Source: Ramlibacter tataouinensis (GTDB lineage Bacteria > Pseudomonadota > Gammaproteobacteria > Burkholderiales > Burkholderiaceae_C). Taken from it: 64,000 nucleotides of DNA. The stretch covers positions 1,984,001 through 2,048,000 of the forward strand of contig NZ_CP116009.1 in NCBI RefSeq assembly GCF_027941915.1, written 5' to 3'. Every line of letters begins with the position of its first letter. The first letter of the stretch is position 1. Both the position numbers and the translations under genes were made by a program. This document shows positions 30,529 to 41,356 of the stretch, piece by piece. The notes beneath the pieces are model-generated. The model made no database searches. It was not told where the DNA came from and worked only from the letters and a program-made list of their open reading frames with translations.

Positions 30529-31896
30529 ATGGCCCACGAACCCGAATTCGACCTCTTCGTCATCGGCGGCGGCAGCGGCGGCGTGCGCGCCGCGCGCATG
30601 GCCGCGCAGCGCGGCGCGCGCGTCGCGCTGGCCGAAGCCGCCGCCATGGGCGGCACCTGCGTCAACGTCGGCTGCATCCCGAAGAAGCTGTACGCCTACG
30701 CATCGCACTACGCGCACGACTTCGCCGATGCCGCCGGCTTCGGCTGGGACGTGGGCCAGCCGCACCTGGACTGGGCCCGGCTCAAGGCCAACCGGGCCAA
30801 GGAGATCGCGCGGCTAAACGAGGTGTACGAACGCCTGCTGTCCGAGGCCGGCGTGCAGGTGCTGCGCGGCTGGGCCGAGCTGCTGGACCGGCACACGGCC
30901 CGGGTGCGCACCGAGGCCGGGCCGCAGACGCACACGGCGCGCCACATCCTGGTGGCCACCGGCGGCACGCCGACGGTGCCGCCGATCCCGGGCGCCGAGC
31001 TGGCCGTGACCTCCGACAGCATGTTCGACCTGGAGCCGTTTCCGCGCCGGCTGGCGGTGGTGGGCGGCGGCTACATCGCCTGCGAGTTCGCCTCGATCTT
31101 CCAGGGACTGGGCGCCCAGGTGACGCTGCTGTACCGCGGCGAGCAGATCCTGCGCGGCTTCGACGACGAGGTGCGGCAGTTCATCGCCGGCGAGATGGTG
31201 CGCAGCGGCATCGACCTGCGGCTGGACACCGAGCTGCGCGGCCTGGCGCGCGCCGGCGACGGCCTCGAGCTGGAACTGGACGACGACAGCCGCCTGCAGG
31301 CCGACACCGTGCTGTTCGCCACCGGCCGCGTGCCCAACGTCAACGGCCTGGGGCTGGAGGCAGCCGGGGTGCGCCAGGGCCGGCACGGCGCGATCGAGGT
31401 CGATGCCCACTACCGGACGTCGGCGCCCTCCGTGCACGCCGTGGGCGACGTCACGGCGCGCCTGCAGCTCACGCCGGTGGCGCTGGGCGAGGCGATGGCG
31501 GTCGTCGATCACCTGTTCGGCGATGGGCGGCGGCGCATGGGCTACGAGTACATCCCCACTGCGGTCTTCACGCACCCGAACATCGCCACCGTGGGCCTGA
31601 CCGAGCTGCAGGCGCGCGAGCGCTTGGGCCGCGTCACGATCTTCCGCAGCGAGTTCCGGCCGCTGCGCCACACCCTCAGCGGCAGCGGCGAGCGCTGCCT
31701 GATGAAGCTGGTGGTGGATGCCGCCAGCGACCGGGTGGTCGGCCTGCACATGGTGGGGCCGGATGCCGGCGAAGTGGTGCAGGGCTTCGCGGTGGCGATG
31801 AAGGCGGGGGCGACCAAGGCGCAGTTCGACGCCACCATCGGCATCCACCCGACCCTCGCCGAGGAGTTCGTGACGATGCGCGAGCCGGTGCGCTGA
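30529..31896 (+). CDS. gor: Glutathione-disulfide reductase
   Basis: FAD/NADPH oxidoreductase of 455 residues that regenerates reduced glutathione. N-terminal FAD motif IGGGSGGVRAARMAA, redox disulfide GGTCVNVGCIPKKLYAYAS, NADPH motif VVGGGYIACEFASIFQGLG, second FAD segment VHAVGDVT, and the interface His/Glu in GIHPTLAEEFVTM. The CVNVGC and PKKL context separates it from mercuric and lipoamide reductases. The ATG at 30529 follows GGAAG; upstream codons in the frame are unsupported. Confidence 0.93.
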   Translation: MAHEPEFDLFVIGGGSGGVRAARMAAQRGARVALAEAAAMGGTCVNVGCIPKKLYAYASHYAHDFADAAGFGWDVGQPHLDWARLKANRAKEIARLNEVYERLLSEAGVQVLRGWAELLDRHTARVRTEAGPQTHTARHILVATGGTPTVPPIPGAELAVTSDSMFDLEPFPRRLAVVGGGYIACEFASIFQGLGAQVTLLYRGEQILRGFDDEVRQFIAGEMVRSGIDLRLDTELRGLARAGDGLELELDDDSRLQADTVLFATGRVPNVNGLGLEAAGVRQGRHGAIEVDAHYRTSAPSVHAVGDVTARLQLTPVALGEAMAVVDHLFGDGRRRMGYEYIPTAVFTHPNIATVGLTELQARERLGRVTIFRSEFRPLRHTLSGSGERCLMKLVVDAASDRVVGLHMVGPDAGEVVQGFAVAMKAGATKAQFDATIGIHPTLAEEFVTMREPVR

Positions 31897-31909
31897 AAGC
31901 GCTTCTCCC

Positions 31910-31948
31910 CAAAGAAAAGCGCCGTCGCACCCGGAGGTGGACGGCGCT
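31910..31948 (-). terminator. Terminator for the small minus-strand gene
   Basis: AGCGCCGTC (31918-31926) pairs with GACGGCGCT (31940-31948), with an inner CACC/GGTG pair. Read on the minus strand it is followed by TTTTCTTT. It lies between the convergent gor and the small gene and may also limit gor read-through. Confidence 0.75.
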
Positions 31949-31970
31949 CACGGCCGGAAGCCGGGGCAGA

Positions 31971-32234
31971 TCAGTTGTACGGGCGCGCGTAGCTGCGGGC
32001 CGGCGCGGCCGGCTTGGACTCCTCTTCCGGCGGCAGGTAGATGGTGGTGCGGTCGATCTTGGCATCGTAGGCCGCAAGTTCCGCGCTGGCGCTGCGAATC
32101 ACCGCCCGATCGAGGGGATGGCACTGGCGCTGGCTCAGTTTCGAAAGCTGCTCGGACTTGTCGATCGTTTCGCGCACGGCGGTCGGATCCGTCATGAGAG
32201 CGAAGGGGTTCGATGCCAAGGCTGCTGTCGTCAT
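31971..32234 (-). CDS. Small conserved hypothetical protein
   Basis: Cytoplasmic protein of 87 residues without signal or membrane segment. A helical centre (AVRETIDKSEQLSKLSQRQCHPLDRAVIRS) is followed by a Pro/Glu-rich tail. The ATG at 32234 is preceded by AGGAG with 8-base spacing, a strong start signal, and the gene has its own terminator, so it is probably expressed well. No known family recognised. It is divergent from amn. Confidence 0.7.
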   Translation of the reverse strand: MTTAALASNPFALMTDPTAVRETIDKSEQLSKLSQRQCHPLDRAVIRSASAELAAYDAKIDRTTIYLPPEEESKPAAPARSYARPYN

Positions 32235-32301
32235 GGGCTCACTCCTGTTCAAGTTATCGGTCGTTCCCGGGTGGGAGAGACTGTCGCCGCTGGGCCAAAC
32301 T

Positions 32302-32326
32302 TGTAACGTCAGGGGCCTTCGTTACA
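32302..32326. promoter_or_regulatory. Spaced dyad between the small gene and amn
   Basis: TGTAACG (32302-32308) and CGTTACA (32320-32326) form a perfect 7-bp inverted repeat with an 11-base spacer in the 165-base divergent region. The half-sites are about two helical turns apart centre to centre, so a dimeric regulator could bind one face. No regulator can be named. Confidence 0.35.
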
Positions 32327-32399
32327 CCTTGTAGGACGCAGGCGCACGACCCGGACGGGCCTGGCCGAAGCGCCGCGGGCCCCTGTGCACAATAGGCAC

Positions 32400-33908
32400 A
32401 TGCCCTACATGCCGCCCTTCATCGCCCCGACTCGCCACAGCGATCCGGAAGGTGCGCTGGCCCAGGTGCGCACCATCTACGCGCAGCAGATCAACCACCT
32501 GCGCGACGCGATGCAGCGCTTCGTCGCCGGCGAGGCGCTGCCGGGCCACGTGCGGGCCTGCTATCCGTTCGTGCGCATCCAGACCGAGACGGCGGTGCCG
32601 CAGGAGGTGCTGGAGAGCCTGGGCCTGAGCTACGGCTTCGTCAGCGGTGCCGGCCGCTTCGAGACCACGCTGACCCGGCCCGACCTGTACGGCAACTACT
32701 ACCTGGAGCAGTTCCGCCTGCTGCGCCAAAGCCACGGCGTGGAGCTGGAGGTCGGCACCAGCACGCAGCCGATCCCGGTGCACTTCTCGTTCGCCGAGAA
32801 CGACCACATCGAAGGCTCGCTCAGCCCGCAGCGCCAGGCGCTGCTGCGCGACCAGTTCGATTTGCCCGACCTGGGTGCGATGGACGACGGCATCGCCAAC
32901 GGCACCTGGCGCGCCCAACCGGGCGAGGCGCAGCCGCTGTCGCTGTTCACCGCCGCGCGGGTGGACTACTCGCTGCACCGGCTGCGCCACTACACCGGCA
33001 CCGCTCCCGACTGGTTCCAGAACTTCGTGCTGTTCACCAACTACCAGTTCTACATCGACGAGTTCGTTCGCCTGGGCCACGAGGAAATGGCCCGGGCCGG
33101 CAGCGACTACAGCGCCTTCGTGGAGCCCGGCAACGTGGTGACGCGGCGCACCGGCCTGCGCCCGGGCGCGCCCGGCACGCCGCCCGAAGCCAGCTGGGGC
33201 GTGGCGCCGGCGCGCCTGCCGCAGATGCCGGCCTACCACCTGATGCGGCCCGACCACCAGGGCATCACGATGGTGAACATCGGCGTCGGCCCGGCCAATG
33301 CCAAGACCATCACCGACCACATCGCCGTGCTGCGCCCGCACGCCTGGATGATGCTGGGCCACTGCGCCGGCCTGCGCAGCAGCCAGCAGCTGGGCGACTA
33401 CGTGCTGGCCCATGCCTACGTGCGCGAGGACCACGTGCTGGACGAGGAGCTGCCGGTGTGGGTGCCGATCCCGGCGCTGGCCGAGATCCAGGTGGCGCTG
33501 GAGAAGGCGGTGGCCGACGTGACCCAATGCGAGGGCGCGGCGCTCAAGCGCATCATGCGCACCGGCACCGTGGCCAGCACCGACAACCGCAACTGGGAGC
33601 TGCTGCCCGGCAACGAGCCGCAGCGCCGCTTCAGCCAGAGCCGCGCCGTGGCGCTGGACATGGAAAGCGCCACCATCGCGGCCAACGGCTTCCGCTTCCG
33701 GGTCCCCTACGGCACGCTGCTGTGCGTGAGCGACAAGCCGCTGCACGGCGAAATCAAGCTGCCCGGCATGGCCAACCACTTCTACCGCGAGCGGGTCGAC
33801 CAGCACCTGCGCATCGGCATGCGCGCCGTCGAGATCCTCAGCGCCGGCGGCAGCCGCCGGCTGCACAGCCGCAAGCTGCGGGCCTTCGACGAAGTGGCGT
33901 TCCAGTAG
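32400..33908 (+). CDS. amn: AMP nucleosidase
   Basis: Enzyme of about 502 residues that cleaves AMP to adenine and ribose 5-phosphate, helping set adenylate pools. The N-terminal AMP-nucleosidase domain (YPFVRIQTETAVP, RPDLYGNYYLEQF) is followed by a nucleoside-phosphorylase-like domain: TMVNIGVGPANAKTITDHIAVLRP, MLGHCAGLRSSQQLGDYVLAHAY, and DMESATIAANGFRFRVPYGTLLCVSDKPLHGE, in which the Met-Glu binds ribose and the Asp the purine. I start at the ATG at 32400; a GTG five codons upstream is possible. Confidence 0.92.
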   Translation: MPYMPPFIAPTRHSDPEGALAQVRTIYAQQINHLRDAMQRFVAGEALPGHVRACYPFVRIQTETAVPQEVLESLGLSYGFVSGAGRFETTLTRPDLYGNYYLEQFRLLRQSHGVELEVGTSTQPIPVHFSFAENDHIEGSLSPQRQALLRDQFDLPDLGAMDDGIANGTWRAQPGEAQPLSLFTAARVDYSLHRLRHYTGTAPDWFQNFVLFTNYQFYIDEFVRLGHEEMARAGSDYSAFVEPGNVVTRRTGLRPGAPGTPPEASWGVAPARLPQMPAYHLMRPDHQGITMVNIGVGPANAKTITDHIAVLRPHAWMMLGHCAGLRSSQQLGDYVLAHAYVREDHVLDEELPVWVPIPALAEIQVALEKAVADVTQCEGAALKRIMRTGTVASTDNRNWELLPGNEPQRRFSQSRAVALDMESATIAANGFRFRVPYGTLLCVSDKPLHGEIKLPGMANHFYRERVDQHLRIGMRAVEILSAGGSRRLHSRKLRAFDEVAFQ

Positions 33909-33926
33909 TCCCTGCGGAATGGAGGT

Positions 33927-34790
33927 TCAGAGCGGACTCGTGGCGCCCGCGATCGTTCCCATCGCTTCGCCCAGCCGCACCGACTTGCTGGGGGCCCAGT
34001 CCGGCTGGAACGTGACCACGTCCTTCGGGAACAGCAGCACCACGGTGGAACCGAGCAGGAAGCGGCCCATCTCCTGGCCCTGGCGCAGCACGATGTCGCG
34101 GCCGGCGTACTCCCAGGCCCGCACCTCGCGGCTGCGCGGCGGATTCACCACCCCGTGCCAGACGGTGGCCATGCTGCCGACGATGGTGGCGCCCACCAGC
34201 ACGTTGACGAAGGGACCGAAGGCGGTGTCGAACACGCAGACCACGCGCTCGTTGCGCGCGAACAGGCCGGGCACGTGCCGCGCGGTGAGCGGGTTGACCG
34301 AGAACAGCTCGCCCGGCACGTAGGCCATCTTCACCAGCCGCGCGTCGCACGGCATGTGGATGCGGTGGTAGTCCTTGGGCGCCAGGTACAGCGTGGCGAA
34401 GTGGCCGTGGTCGAACCGGCGCGCCAGTTCGGCGTCGCCCGCCAGCAGCGCGGTGGTCGAGTAGCTGTGGCCCTTGGCCTGGAAGATCTGGTCGTGCTCG
34501 ATCGGCCCGAACTGGCTGATCGCGGCGTCCACGGGGCAGACCAGCGGCGCATCGGCGATCGGCCGGGCGCCCTCGCGCAGCGGCCGGGTGAAGAAGTCGT
34601 TGAAGGTGGCGTACGACTCGATGCGCGGGTCGGCCGCCTCGGCCATGTTCACCCCGTAGTGCGCGACGAAGCGCCGGATGATGGCGTGGGTCAGCGCCCC
34701 GCCGTGCAGGCCGGCCAGCTTGCCCATCAGCACCGTGAGCAGTTTCTTGGGCAGCAGGTACTGCTGCTGGATCGACAGGGGTGGGAACAA
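33927..34790 (-). CDS. psd: Phosphatidylserine decarboxylase proenzyme
   Basis: Pyruvoyl enzyme that makes phosphatidylethanolamine. The self-cleavage motif LGST is in [13 protein letters not shown] near the C-terminus, where the Ser becomes the pyruvoyl group; the catalytic His segments are [10 protein letters not shown] and the Asp [11 protein letters not shown]. No ATG or SD marks the start. The TTG at 34790 places the conserved [10 protein letters not shown] ten residues in, as in the E. coli protein, giving about 287 residues. The open frame continues far upstream over the divergent ABC gene without homology. Confidence 0.85.
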   Translation of the reverse strand: MFPPLSIQQQYLLPKKLLTVLMGKLAGLHGGALTHAIIRRFVAHYGVNMAEAADPRIESYATFNDFFTRPLREGARPIADAPLVCPVDAAISQFGPIEHDQIFQAKGHSYSTTALLAGDAELARRFDHGHFATLYLAPKDYHRIHMPCDARLVKMAYVPGELFSVNPLTARHVPGLFARNERVVCVFDTAFGPFVNVLVGATIVGSMATVWHGVVNPPRSREVRAWEYAGRDIVLRQGQEMGRFLLGSTVVLLFPKDVVTFQPDWAPSKSVRLGEAMGTIAGATSPL

Positions 34791-34868
34791 GGAGCGGCCC
34801 GGCAGGAGGAAAGCGGCGAATTCTAGGCGGCCCCGCGCGCGCCGGCGCTGCGACACAATGGCGCGCCC

Positions 34869-35791
<923 letters not shown>

Positions 35792-35792
<1 letters not shown>

Positions 35793-36589
35793 TGCGACCC
35801 GGCCTGTGGCATCCGCCCGACCTGTCGCTGCGCTGGTGGCCGGTGTTCCTGCGCAACCTGCTGGTCTGGCGCAAGCTGGCCGTGCCCAGCCTGATCGGCA
35901 ACATCGCCGAGCCGCTCATGTGGCTGCTGGCCTTCGGCTACGGCATGGGCGCGCTGGTCGGCCAGGTGCCGCTGCACGGCCAGCCGGTGCCCTACATCGT
36001 GTTCCTGGCCAGCGGCTCGGTCTGCATGAGCGCGATGAACGCGGCTTCGTTCGAGGCGCTGTATTCCGCCTTCTCGCGCATGCACGTGCAGAAGACCTGG
36101 GACGGCATCATGAACACGCCGGTGGGGCTGGACAGCGTGCTGCTGGCCGAGATGCTGTGGGCCGCCTTCAAGTCGCTGTTCACGGTCACGGCCATCCTGT
36201 TCGTGATGCTGGCCCTGGGCATCAGCCACAGCCCCAAGCTGCTGGCGGCCTGGGTGATCCTGCTGGGCGCCGGCATCACTTTTTCCAGCGTGGCGCTGAT
36301 CTTCAATGCGCTGGCCCGCGGCTACGACTTCTTCACCTACTACTTCACGCTGTTCGTCACGCCGATGATGTTCCTGTCGGGCGTGTTCTTCCCGCGCGAG
36401 CAGCTGCCGGCCCCGCTGCGGCTGCTGTCCGAGGCACTGCCGCTGACCCATGCGGTGGAACTGGTGCGACCGCTGTTCATCGACCAGTGGCCGGCCGACC
36501 CGCTGCGCAACGCAGCGGTGCTGGCGGGTTATGCAGCGGCCGGCTTCTGGGCCGCGCTGGTGCTGACCCGGCGGCGCTTCGCGACCTGA
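35792..36589 (+). CDS. ABC-2 transporter permease, NodJ family
   Basis: Membrane protein of 265 residues with six predicted helices and the ABC-2 signature [46 protein letters not shown], also seen in NodJ. Cytoplasmic N-terminus [18 protein letters not shown]. Pairs with the ATPase upstream (TGATG overlap). Exported substrate unknown. Confidence 0.87.
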
Positions 36590-36704
36590 ACCAAGGCCTT
36601 TGCGGCCACGCTCGCGCCGGCCCTGTGGTGCAATGTCCTTTCGACCCCGCGGCCCGTCCCGACGCGGCCTGCGCCATGCCCTCTCCAACCAGCGAAAGGT
36701 CCCG

Positions 36705-37124
36705 ATGAACAAGCTCGACAAGGTCGTTTACACCGCCCGCGCCCACACCACCGGCGGCCGCGAAGGCGGCCACTCGCGCACCGACGACGGTCGGCTCGAA
36801 GTCAACCTGAGCTCGCCCGGCGGCAAGGGCCAGGGCACCAACCCCGAACAGCTTTTCGCGGCCGGCTACTCGGCCTGCTTCATCGGCGCAATGAAGGCGG
36901 TGGCCAGCCGCCAGAAGGTCACCCTGCCGCAGGACCTTGCGATCGACGCCGAAGTCGATCTCGGCCCGGTCGGGCAGGCCTTCGGCATCGCGGTGCGGCT
37001 CAACGTCAGCCTGCCCGGCATGGAGGCCGGCCAGGCGCAGCAGCTGCTGGACGCCGCGCACCAGGTCTGTCCTTACTCGAACGCGACGCGCGGCAACATC
37101 GACGTGCAGATCAGGCTGGCCTGA
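36705..37124 (+). CDS. ohr: Organic hydroperoxide resistance protein, Ohr subfamily of OsmC
   Basis: Thiol peroxidase of 139 residues that reduces organic hydroperoxides. Both active cysteines are present: the peroxidatic Cys in [11 protein letters not shown] and the resolving Cys in [13 protein letters not shown], which is the Ohr-type spacing. N-terminus [25 protein letters not shown] is typical of Ohr. The ATG at 36705 follows AAAGG; upstream frame is not supported. No adjacent OhrR gene and no clear OhrR operator were seen. Confidence 0.92.
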   Translation: MNKLDKVVYTARAHTTGGREGGHSRTDDGRLEVNLSSPGGKGQGTNPEQLFAAGYSACFIGAMKAVASRQKVTLPQDLAIDAEVDLGPVGQAFGIAVRLNVSLPGMEAGQAQQLLDAAHQVCPYSNATRGNIDVQIRLA

Positions 37125-37196
37125 AGCCGCCGCAGGGCCCCAGGGCCGCCGGCGGCGATGGCGCCGCGACCGCGGCATCTCTATCATCGGTCGGCC

Positions 37197-37639
37197 ATGC
37201 GCCTCGCCCGCTCTCGGACGTGCACGCCAACCTCCCGGCGGTGCGCGGGCTGGACGGCTCCTCGGCCGGCCAGGCCGGTGCCGCCTGGACCCACGCCCAG
37301 CTCACGCCCGGCCAGCGCGAGTTCCTGCGCGCGCTGCCCCTCAGTGCGCGCGTGGGCGGGGCGCTGCTGGCGCATGCCAGCGCCGACGACCCGCAGGCCT
37401 GGCACTACGTCAGCCATCCCGGACGGGCCTCGGCCAGCCTCGCGGCGGCGCAGGCGGCGGGGCGACTCGCTGGTGCTGGGCGGGCACGTGCACGAGCAGC
37501 GGCTGTTCTACGAGGGCCGTGACGGGCGCCTGGCCACCTTCGAGCCGGCGCCGGGGGTGCCCGTGCCGCTGGGGTCGCATCGCCGCTGGCTGGCCACCGT
37601 GGGGTCGGTGGGCCAGCCGCGCGACGGCGACGTACGGCG
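37197..37639 (+). pseudogene. Decayed metallophosphoesterase
   Basis: Remnant of a calcineurin-like phosphoesterase split over two frames. MRLA starts at 37197, then the frame shifts into SDVHANLPAV (the family's metal-binding SDxHxN motif). The middle of the protein, including the GD and GNH motifs, is missing. Homology resumes at LTPGQREFLRALPLSARVGGALLAHASADDP, then another shift leads to GDSLVLGGHVHEQRLFYEGRDGRLATFEP and RWLATVGSVGQPRDGD, the GHxH motif and C-terminus. At least two frameshifts and one internal deletion make it non-functional unless these are sequencing errors. Confidence 0.72.
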
Positions 37640-37954
37640 CTGCAGCGCGAGCACCTGGCGCGGCTGCGGCGCTGGGCCGGGGCGCTCGAGCTGCCGAGCC
37701 ATCCCGTGTCGTTCCACGTGCTGCACGCCGGCGACGTGGCGCAGGCACTGGTCGCCTTTGCCCAGGCCAACCACGCGACCCTTCTCATCCTTGGGAGCGC
37801 CACCCACGGGCTGTCGCTGCAGCGGGTGGTGCCCACGGTGCCGGTGCGCGTGGCGATGGCTGCGCCCTGCAGCGTGCTGATGGTCAAGCAGGCACTGCCC
37901 GTCTCGGCCTTGCAGGCAGGCCCGGCGCCGCCCGCCGCGCGCCCGCTGCGCTGA
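37640..37954 (+). pseudogene. C-terminal remnant of a universal stress protein (probably kinase-UspA fusion)
   Basis: In one frame from 37640 to the stop at 37954: REHLARLRRWAGALELPSHP, VSFHVLHAGDVAQALVAFAQANHATLLILGSATHG, then VPVRVAMAAPCSVLMVKQALP. This is the second half of a UspA domain, with a damaged nucleotide-binding GS motif (ILGSATHG). The QREHLARLR lead-in resembles the linker of bifunctional Ser/Thr kinase-UspA proteins. It is fused directly to the phosphoesterase remnant with no start codon or ribosome site of its own beyond a weak in-frame GTG near 37706. Confidence 0.65.
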
Positions 37955-37964
37955 CAATCGCGGC

Positions 37965-38975
37965 ATGCCGGACCCGCACCCCTACCAGGCGCTCACCCCC
38001 GACCTCGTGCTCGACGCGCTGGATGCCATCGGGCTGCGCGGCGATGGCCGCCTGATGGCGCTGAGTTCGTACGAGAACCGCGTCTACCAGCTGGCGCTGG
38101 AAGAACCCTTCGAAGGCCACGCCCAGGTCGTCGCCAAGTTCTACCGCCCCGGGCGCTGGAGCGACGAGCAGATCCGCGAGGAGCACGCCTTCGCGCGCGA
38201 GCTGGCGCAGGCCGAAGTGCCCGCGGTCGCGCCGCTGGAGGTCCAGGGCAGGCTGCTGCACCACCACGGCGGCTTTGCGTTCAGCGTCAGTCCGCGCCGC
38301 GGCGGCCGCACGCCCGAGCTCGACGACGAGGAGGTGCTGGCGTGGATCGGCCGCTTCCTGGCGCGCATCCATTCGGTCGGCGAGCGCCGGCCGTTCGAGC
38401 ACCGGCCCCGGCTGGACCTGGCCAGCTTCGGCCGCGAGCCGCGCGACTGGCTGCTGCAGCACGAGATCGTTCCGCTCGACGTGCAGGCGTCCTGGCGCGA
38501 GGTCTGCGACCAGGCCCTCGATGCGGTGGGCCGGGCGCTGGGCGGGGAGGACGGCAACTACGGACCCGGCTGGCGCCTGCTGCGGCTGCACGGCGACTGC
38601 CACCCGGGCAACATCCTCTGGACGCCCGACGAAGGGCCGCACTTCGTCGACCTCGACGACGCGCGCACCGGACCGGCGGTGCAGGACCTGTGGATGCTGC
38701 TGTCCGGCGAGCGGGCGCAACGCCAGCGCCAGCTCGGCGCGCTGCTGGACGGCTACGAGCAGCTGCGCGAATTCGACCGCCGCGAGCTGGCGCTGATCGA
38801 GCCGCTGCGCACGCTGCGCCTGATCCACTACAGCGCCTGGCTGGGGCGGCGCTGGGACGATCCGGCGTTCCCGGCCGCCTTTCCGTGGTTCGGCAGCAGC
38901 GACTACTGGAAGGGGCAGGTGCAGGTGCTGCAAGACCAGCTCGAAGCGATGGCCGAGCCCCCCGTGGTGGCCTGA
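37965..38975 (+). CDS. srkA: Stress response Ser/Thr kinase SrkA (YihE/RdoA)
   Basis: Aminoglycoside-phosphotransferase-fold protein kinase of 336 residues that protects against stress-induced death in E. coli. N-lobe Lys in VVAKFYRPGRWS, catalytic loop LRLHGDCHPGNILW and metal-binding HFVDLDDARTGPAVQDLWMLL, then IHYSAWLGRRWDDPAFPAAFPWF, all typical of YihE. Start 37965 is 10 bases past the Usp remnant. Intact, unlike its neighbours upstream. Confidence 0.9.
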   Translation: MPDPHPYQALTPDLVLDALDAIGLRGDGRLMALSSYENRVYQLALEEPFEGHAQVVAKFYRPGRWSDEQIREEHAFARELAQAEVPAVAPLEVQGRLLHHHGGFAFSVSPRRGGRTPELDDEEVLAWIGRFLARIHSVGERRPFEHRPRLDLASFGREPRDWLLQHEIVPLDVQASWREVCDQALDAVGRALGGEDGNYGPGWRLLRLHGDCHPGNILWTPDEGPHFVDLDDARTGPAVQDLWMLLSGERAQRQRQLGALLDGYEQLREFDRRELALIEPLRTLRLIHYSAWLGRRWDDPAFPAAFPWFGSSDYWKGQVQVLQDQLEAMAEPPVVA

Positions 38976-38985
38976 GGCCACGCGT

Positions 38986-39372
38986 TCAGGGCACGACTTG
39001 CTGAGATGCGCTCGGCGCCGCGGTGCCGGCCGGCGCCGGCAGCACGGGCGCCGGCGCCAAGTGGTTGGCCGGGTCGTAGATCACGGTGCCCGTGCCGACC
39101 CCGACCCCCGCCCGCACCGGCCCGCCGCCGATCGGCACGCTGGCGCCGACGCCGACACCGCCGGTCACCTGGCCGCGCTGGTTGACGCCAACGCCGACGC
39201 CGACCGGCCCGACGCCGGTTCCCACGCCGACATTGACGCCGCCGGTGCCGCCGCCCACGCCGATCGTGACCGGGCCCACCGGCACGCCGATGCCCACGCC
39301 AACGCCCGGCGACGCGCAGCCGGCGAGCGCGGCGCAGGCCAGGGCCACTGCGAGGAGGGATGCCGCTTTCAT
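38986..39372 (-). CDS. Gly/Val-rich lipoprotein
   Basis: Predicted lipoprotein of 128 residues. Signal and lipobox SLLAVALACAALAGCAS, then a low-complexity mature part of alternating Gly-Val repeats (GVGVGIGVPVGPVTIGVGGG and similar), ending in a Pro/Ala tail. The strand-like GV repeats suggest a beta-rich or disordered surface protein. No enzymatic motif. Start 39372 fixed by the signal peptide. Convergent with srkA. Confidence 0.72.
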   Translation of the reverse strand: MKAASLLAVALACAALAGCASPGVGVGIGVPVGPVTIGVGGGTGGVNVGVGTGVGPVGVGVGVNQRGQVTGGVGVGASVPIGGGPVRAGVGVGTGTVIYDPANHLAPAPVLPAPAGTAAPSASQQVVP

Positions 39373-39442
39373 GCGTCCATTGTGGTTGCCGCGCCGCATC
39401 GGCGCTGCCCGCCGGCTCCCCCTGTCGCGGTAGGCGCGGGGC

Positions 39443-41356
39443 TCAGGCCAGCAGCGCATTGACCCGCTTGACGTACGCAGCCGGGTCGTCCGGCATGCCG
39501 CCCTCGGCCAGGAGTGCCTGGTCGAACAGGATCTGCGCCAGGTCGTGGAAGTGGACCGAGCCGTCCAGCTTCCTGACCAGCGGGTGTTCGGGGTTGACTT
39601 CCAGCACCGGCTTGGCGTCGGGCACTTGCTGGCCGGCCTGCTTGAGCATGCGCGCCAGCTGCGTGCTCATGCCGCCGTCGCTGACCACCAGGCAGGCCGG
39701 CGAGTCGACCAGGCGCGAGGTGACGCGCACGTCCTCGGCCTTGTCCTTGAGCGCCTCCTTCAGCCGGGCCAGCACCGGCTTGAACGCCTCGGCCGCTTCC
39801 TCCGCCGCCTTCTTCTCGGCCTCGTCCTGCAGCTTGCCCAGATCGACGGCGCCCTTGGCCACCGACTGCAGCGGCGTGCCGTCGAACTCGTGCAGGTAGT
39901 TCAGCGCCCACTCGTCGACCCGGTCGGTCATCAGCAGCACCTCGATGCCCTTCTTGCGGAACACCTCCAGTTGCGGGCTGTTCTTCGCGGCCGCCAGCGT
40001 GTCGGCGGTGATGTAGTAGATCGCCTCCTGGCCCTCCTTCATGCGGGCCTTGTAGTCGGCGAAGGAAACGCTCACGGTATCCGACTGCGTGGAGGCGAAG
40101 CGCAGCAGCCTGGCCAGCCGCTCGCGGTTGGCGAAGTCCTCGCCCAGGCCCTCCTTGAGCACGGCGCCGAACGCGGCATAGAACTTCGCGTAGCGCGCCT
40201 TGTCTTCGGCCGATGCGCTGTCGTCCTTCTCGGCCTTGGCCATGTCCTCCAGCATGGCCAGCACCCGCTTGGTGCTGCCCTCGCGGATCGCGCGAACGTC
40301 GCGGCTTTCCTGCAGCAGCTCGCGGCTGACGTTGAGCGGCAGATCGGCCGAATCGATCACGCCGCGGACGAACCGCAGGTACACCGGCATCAGCGCCTCG
40401 GCCTCGTCCATGATGAAGACGCGCTTGACATACAGCTTCACGCCGGCGGCCTTGTCGCGGTTCCACAGGTCGAACGGCGCGTGCGCCGGGATGTACAGCA
40501 ACTGCGTGTACTCGGTCGCGCCTTCCACCCGGTTGTGGCTCCAGGCCAGCGGGTCCTCGTGGTCGTGGCTGGTCTGCTGGTAGAAGGCCTTGTACTGGTC
40601 GTCCGTGACGTCCTTCTTCGGCCGGGTCCAGAGCGCGCTGGCCTGGTTGACGGTCTCCCACTCGTCGGTGAGCACCATCTCGCCGCCCTTGTTGTCCTCG
40701 CCCTCCTTCCACTCCTCCTTGTGCATCAGGATGGGCAGCGAGATGTGGTCGGAGTACTTGCCGATGATGGACTTGAGCTTCCAGGTCGAGAGGTACTCGC
40801 CGGCCTCGTCCTTCAGGTGCAGCGTGATGCTGGTGCCGCGCTGGGCGCGGGTGATCGCCTCGACCTCGAAGTCGCCGGTGCCGGTGCTGGACCAGCGCAC
40901 ACCCTGGTCGGCCGGCAAGCCGGCGCGGCGCGACTCGACCGTGATGCGGTCGGCCACGATGAAGCCGGAGTAGAAGCCCACGCCGAACTGGCCGATCAAC
41001 TGGGCATCCGCCTTCTGGTCGCCGGTCAGGCGGCCCATGAATTCGCGCGTGCCGCTCTTGGCGATGGTGCCCAGGTTGTCGATCGCTTCCTGCTGCGACA
41101 GACCGATGCCGTTGTCAGAGATGGTGATCGTCCGGGCAGCCTTGTCGAAGCTCACCCGCACTTCCAGGTTGGGCGCGTCCTCGTACAGCGCGTTGTCGGC
41201 CAGCGCCTCGAAGCGCAGCTTGTCGCAGGCGTCGGAGGCGTTGGAGACCAGCTCGCGCAGGAAGATTTCCGGGTTCGAGTAGAGCGAATGGGTGACCAGG
41301 TGCAGGAGCTGGGCAACTTCGGCCTGAAAGGAGAGGGTTTGCTTGTTCTGGGACAT
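39443..41356 (-). CDS. htpG: Molecular chaperone HtpG (Hsp90)
   Basis: Bacterial Hsp90 of 637 residues. GHKL ATPase domain: [16 protein letters not shown] (catalytic Glu and Mg-binding Asn), [25 protein letters not shown], and [15 protein letters not shown]. Middle domain [26 protein letters not shown] and LQESR, followed by the C-terminal dimerisation domain. Start 41356 ([14 protein letters not shown]) is the family N-terminus. CTTGAAA at 41419-41425 on the minus strand matches the -35 of heat-shock (RpoH) promoters, but no convincing CCCCAT -10 follows. Confidence 0.96.
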   Translation of the reverse strand: MSQNKQTLSFQAEVAQLLHLVTHSLYSNPEIFLRELVSNASDACDKLRFEALADNALYEDAPNLEVRVSFDKAARTITISDNGIGLSQQEAIDNLGTIAKSGTREFMGRLTGDQKADAQLIGQFGVGFYSGFIVADRITVESRRAGLPADQGVRWSSTGTGDFEVEAITRAQRGTSITLHLKDEAGEYLSTWKLKSIIGKYSDHISLPILMHKEEWKEGEDNKGGEMVLTDEWETVNQASALWTRPKKDVTDDQYKAFYQQTSHDHEDPLAWSHNRVEGATEYTQLLYIPAHAPFDLWNRDKAAGVKLYVKRVFIMDEAEALMPVYLRFVRGVIDSADLPLNVSRELLQESRDVRAIREGSTKRVLAMLEDMAKAEKDDSASAEDKARYAKFYAAFGAVLKEGLGEDFANRERLARLLRFASTQSDTVSVSFADYKARMKEGQEAIYYITADTLAAAKNSPQLEVFRKKGIEVLLMTDRVDEWALNYLHEFDGTPLQSVAKGAVDLGKLQDEAEKKAAEEAAEAFKPVLARLKEALKDKAEDVRVTSRLVDSPACLVVSDGGMSTQLARMLKQAGQQVPDAKPVLEVNPEHPLVRKLDGSVHFHDLAQILFDQALLAEGGMPDDPAAYVKRVNALLA

